Below, piece by piece: positions 59,377-64,000 of a stretch of DNA of 64,000 bases. Numbering within the stretch: the stretch's first letter is position 1; each line of letters starts with the position of its first letter. The DNA is from Diadema setosum. Taxonomy: Eukaryota; Echinodermata; Echinoidea; Diadematoida; Diadematidae. Below the pieces are notes generated by a model that saw nothing but the letters and a program-made list of their open reading frames with translations, did no database searches and was not told where the DNA came from. Made by a program: the position numbers and the translations under genes. The stretch is from NCBI GenBank assembly GCA_033980235.1, contig CM067067.1, positions 12,738,401-12,802,400 of the forward strand. Reading direction: 5' to 3'.

Positions 59377-60577
59377 TGCTGAGACCAATCTGAGGGACAT
59401 CTAGGCCATGACCTTTTTCTAGTTTTACCCCTTTTCTTTTGATTTGCATTGTTAGGAATCAATGAACTATAGCCACAGATACCCTTCCCTTGAAGCCGCC
59501 ATTATAAGGGTATATCGCACAACGATATATACTATTTCAAAATCGGGTTTGAGTGCAGGTCAGTGGGAGACTCATACCTTTAACTATTTTCTTATCTGCT
59601 TTTGACAGACAGCGCTACTTGTTGAAAACAGGGAAAACTTTCAATTTCACGTCCTGTGACTTTGTTACTTTCTTTTACAACAGATTTTGTTGGAACTTCT
59701 ATCGTCCTGTCTGTATGATTTCATGGTAGATATTATACAACCAGATTGGACAATGAGTGGAATTGCACTCAAATATGAACACTTTACAGTCCATTTCAGT
59801 TCGGGGTTCTAAAAGATATGGGAATACATTGTACCGGTAAATAGGGAGATCGAAAATCATTCAAGGAATTACTTAATCTCAGATCCTTAGTGCTCAGTGA
59901 ACACAATATGGAGTCAAGGCGCAAAAAAAAAAATAAAAAAAAAATGTGTGATGTCAAGTTACTATGCATGCACTTCTCAACAAAACACAAACGCATGATA
60001 AATCCGAAATTGAAAGCAAATAGACAACTTATATGTAGCCTACACTTCGTGACGGAAGTATAGCGGAACAAATCACGAATTGAATATTTGAGCGAAGCCA
60101 GACATACTTTGAAAGTTACGACCACTATAGGAGGAGTATAGGCCCCTACGCCACAGGAACGGCGCTTTATCAAAGTTTATAAATTTTCTAATAGTTTCAT
60201 GTGAGTCTGGTATATTTTGTTTTGTCGTAACAGCCAAGAACCTCTCCGCAAGCAACGTCATAATCATGTGACCAAGGTGACCACGTGATGGTTTTGTTTT
60301 GTTTTGTTTTGTTTTGTTGTTTGTTTGTGTTTTTTTTTTTTTTTTGGGGGGGGGGCCCTAATGACATCGTGTCTCCTTAGATGTCTTTTATCCGCTTCTT
60401 TCCAACTTGCACTCTTACCCTGAATTTCACAAGTTCTATTCAAAGCAACTCCTCGAATTCCATTTTGATAGGATGTGTTATACATCAGGGTCCCTATAGC
60501 GCTCCACGAAATTTGGAAGTGCAATGACTATAATATTTAAAATCTATCAAAATTAAATCACTGTGATATGAACTGTA

Positions 60578-60603
60578 GAGGTGGAAAGAGGTACTTCCAC
60601 CTC
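60578..60603. repeat. Short palindrome, GAGGTGGAA family
   Basis: GAGGTGGAA, eight-base centre, TTCCACCTC: perfect 9-bp arms, followed by CCTGGTA. Confidence 0.8.
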
Positions 60604-61942
60604 CCTGGTAATATACATAAGTGCGTTTAGACATCAAATATCACTCAATCAACGGGACAATTGAATACGGAATTGGCATGTGCAGCTGTAAGCAATGGCA
60701 GGCGCCACACTGGATGAGACCATCTCATTGTTTTGCCCAGTAGAGGGCGCTAACTGATATTCACACTTTCGAGAAGGGACGAACTTCGTTCTCGGCAAGA
60801 CAGACGAAAAGAAATGGCTGCGGTGATGGTGACACTGAATGCGATAATGAGTTTGATCTATTTTAATACTGCTAAAACTATAGAGCACAATCACGAACTT
60901 GACCGTTGCCACTATTGTCCACAAACATAACTGATGCATAGTAAGTCATTACAATTCAGAGCTCTGTATCTGTAAAGAAGACAAAAATAAAACGAAACAT
61001 ATACGCAAATCTTATCTTCACTGATGAAGGGACTGGCTGTTAATAAGGCCAAATCAAATGGCTAGAAATGAAACATACCGAGGCCCACAACTTCTAGCCA
61101 GCAGTCTCAGTTGCTCAAGCATCATCTGAAGGTACAACTGTATCAATTTTAGTGTACCACAAACGTCTGCAATAACTGTATGAAGCAACGAACGATATTG
61201 ATGCAGCGTGCATGGTATAAGAAACAAGCGCCAGTCTCCTGTGGCTCAGTCCATACACAACAGCATCTGCACCTATCCCTCCAGCAAAAGACATTGGCAG
61301 CGACTGGTTGTTATGAGAGGGAGCAAAATCCGAGGAATTTCACAGAAAACCTTGAAAGTGAAAGGAATCCTCAGGCGCTTTCTCGGGTCAAGCATCAAGG
61401 GGCAGGCGAGGGCAAGCTAGTCTACTTGCGCAGACGGAAAATCACTACCTCTTCTCTCGAGAAACAGTGATGTTCAGATTCAGATTTATCTTTATTGGTA
61501 TATGGCAGGAAACAGAAATGTTGTTTCCACTGACGTTTTCACGATGATAGTATACAAAAACAAGTCACATCACACTTACTCACTCATTGCCACAAAAGAC
61601 GTTATAACTAAAGCTAAATCAACAAGAAATTTCACTATTGCGACTCGTGTTCCTCCACTATTCGCATTTATTGGCATCTTCTGGCGCGGTCCTTCCTTTA
61701 TTATAAAATATTACAATTCTTGGAAAGGAAACTATACAAACTCGAGAGGATTTTGTATCAACTCAACATCTCGACTGTCTTAAAAAAAAATGCGCATATT
61801 CTTCCTCGCATAGCACTTCTTGCTTCCTTTTTCATGTTCGTGAAGTTCCAAGAGTACATGAGGTATTAGAGCTGAGCATATTTGCCTCCTTGGTCTGTCT
61901 TGCTTTTGGATATCATGCCTCACTAGGCGCCTTCCCTAGCAT

Positions 61943-61969
61943 CAAGGAGGTATTGATGATACCTTCTTG
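61943..61969. repeat. Short palindrome, CAAGGAGGTAT variant
   Basis: CAAGGAGGTAT faces ATACCTTCTTG with one mismatch. Confidence 0.6.
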
Positions 61970-62984
61970 GTGGCAGGAAGCATCAAGCGAAATCAACAGC
62001 GACATTTTCTTTTTAATCGATTTTACTGTGAGCAACGCAGTTGAAATACCGTTCTACTTCATCGTATTCATCATAATAATTCCATACCTGATTACCAGGC
62101 AATGACCACCTATTATACATAATAAGTCACTATACAATGAAATTTAGTCAAAGAAAAATCTGAGAAAACAGAGGCTTAATCGGCTGTGGCACTGCTGATC
62201 AGAAAAGGACACAAACATTACTATCATTACTATATTGGCATCGCCAAGGATGTCAAGACGATAATCTTTCCATTCATGTCTTCAGTCTCTAGCTCTGTAG
62301 TTTCCATTTCGTGTTTTCTTTTTCTTACATTTTCGAGCATTTTCGACGTCTTAACCCCAAAAGGGCCGGAGAAGGGGAATTGAATCACCCCCCCCCCCGA
62401 CATTTTCCGCGACCATTCTGCCGCGCGATTTTTTTTTTTGACCGCGCCACTCGCTGACTTTTTACTTTCAAGTCACCATTTTCGCGAAAATCGGACCTAA
62501 CGACTTACCGAAAATGGCTCAAAAACGTGATTTTGAGATGACTCTTCACTTCTTTTTTCTCTTTTTCTTTTTTGAAAGAAAATGGAATTTCTCGCCTGTG
62601 CGATGTGAGAAAGGTGCAGTCGTTCCCACTCGTTTAATTACTTGGAAAAAGCAAAAACAAAGCTGTGATCAAGAAGAAAGCAAAGTGACTAAAACTTGGG
62701 TTGCATATCGCTTTCTGGTATTAAATTCAGAATAATGTGTCCCTTCGTATAAGTTTCGCTGTTTGTTCTCACTTTTCGCGGGTATATTCTTGCTTTTATG
62801 TTTCATTAAAAATAAAGCTTTCATTTAAATATATTGAAGTAATATTGAAAAACAATCAATTGAATCTAGTGAAACAAGGAATGCTTGTACTTTCATGTCT
62901 TTTTTTTTTCTTCTGCTTCTCCATCTTCTTCTATTACGATGATGTACTTGTATCTTCAGTCTGTTTGCTCTGATGTACGATTGT

Positions 62985-63066
62985 AAAGCGCCTTGAGCAT
63001 TTAATCAACGTGGAGAACGGCGTTATAGAAATTGTATGTATGTATGTATTATTATTATTATTATTG
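62985..63066 (+). mobile_element. Non-LTR retroelement 3' tail
   Basis: GTAAAGCGCCTTGAGCATTT...AACGGCGTTATAGAAATTG then (TATG)n and (TTA)n. This layout is typical of LINE/SINE 3' ends and mirrors the tail at 3371-3440. Confidence 0.55.
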
Positions 63067-64000
63067 TAGGTAGGCCCCAATCAACCCCGTGGGATCGATG
63101 GCTCTGAAGTCCCCGCCAAAGGACTACATTTTAGGCAATTAGGACAAATTGCTTTGCATGGGGTACCGGGGTGGGGTTGCACATCTGCTTTCGCAAAGGG
63201 GCTTGAACTGAGGACCTCAGGGACTGATAGTCCGTAGTCTGACTCTTATCTACAAAATCATTCAAGTACTCCCGTCATCTGTTCCACACACTGACACAGG
63301 ACAAACCTTCTCCCTGTTTCGCCCTTCTTGCGGTAAGTATACCACAAGACTGTGCATTTCTACGCATATGCCTACGCGTTCAGTACTCGAAGTGGGAAAA
63401 TTGAAATTGCTCGTTTCGTTACATCAAGAGATTGTAAAATCATAGTTTAATCTGGTTGTACTGATACTCGCCTTACAGTATTCCTGGCTTCAATTCCTGC
63501 TCACTGCTTCACCTACATGGTAATTCCGCCAATCACTCTCTACTGTATAGTCTCCCTCTCACCATGGAACTACAACCATGCTCTCACTTACACCTTCCAA
63601 TGTCCATACAAGCTCTTCCATCTATCCGTCGCCAACACCATGTCCCTATCTAAAGTAGACAAAAACACACTGGAAACATACTACATGCAGTATCTCAAAG
63701 CAATTCTCAAGTCGAGGATCAAAGACAGATTACCAATTACCAACCTCACTGTAATCTGCATGATTTTATGATTATGGAAATCGAGTTCGAGGTCTCCTTT
63801 CTCAGAAAGGCAGTCTACGGTTGTACTAGTGTTCGCGAACTGATAAACGATTGTAAAAGCAGTGCCTTGCCAAGAGGCTAGTTTGGAATGTGACCTCGAT
63901 CCGACTTTCGCGACCATGGGTTTCCCGCGGAGGGAGTTCTCCGCGAGCCGACTTGCAGCAGTTCAACCTGTTGATTATCAACCTGTGTGTCTGTGAGTGT
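63067..64000. other. Non-coding end of window, possible SINE-like sequence
   Basis: On the minus strand AGTTCAAGCCCC (near 63210) resembles a polymerase III B-box, but no convincing A-box is seen. Nothing else recognised. Confidence 0.3.

Larger units (their letters stand above)
59261..62984. other. Non-coding stretch with short hairpins, no gene recognised
   Basis: Short hairpins of the AGGGAGGT type occur at 59357-59376, 60578-60603 and 61943-61969. Poly(G) lies near 60344 and poly(C) near 62388. Small open frames lack family signatures. Confidence 0.45.

Overview
This window is nuclear DNA from a eukaryotic animal. It has one intron-rich protein gene with GT..AG splice sites, long non-coding stretches, many microsatellites and poly(C)/poly(G) tracts, and a dense set of short non-autonomous DNA transposons. 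The repeat types, together with miR-92/miR-25 microRNA sequences, fit a marine invertebrate deuterostome. An echinoderm, perhaps a sea urchin, is my best guess from general knowledge and is not proven by the sequence. Layout: (1) 1-12.5 kb, plus strand: one ten-coding-exon gene for a predicted 1045-residue leucine-rich-repeat (LRR) protein of the cysteine-containing AMN1/FBXL type. Its exons join in frame throughout, and a large disordered segment interrupts the repeats. (2) 12.4-18 kb: repeats, including a Harbinger-like element with TTA target duplications, a TTAA-flanked element carrying an internal 98-bp duplication, and a hairpin-forming inverted repeat at 17.9 kb. (3) 18.5-37.5 kb, minus strand: five microRNA hairpins. 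Four are miR-92 family (about 18.55, 19.83, 20.76 and 22.77 kb) and one is miR-25-like (37.43 kb). All have the mature sequence on the 3' arm and share the seed ATTGCAC. (4) 36-62 kb: no protein gene that I recognise. This part holds a dispersed family of tiny palindromes built on AGGGAGGT/ACCTCCCT, two foldback mosaics, a 1.1-kb element rich in GGTCAAAGGTCA motifs, a tRNA-derived SINE, several TTAA foldback elements, a pair of near-identical 1-kb elements, and retroelement 3' tails. The LRR gene and the microRNA cluster are convergent (tail to tail). If the five hairpins form one primary transcript it runs right to left, with miR-25 first and the four miR-92 copies after it. The microRNAs would act together because they share a seed. 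No functional link to the LRR gene can be read from the sequence.
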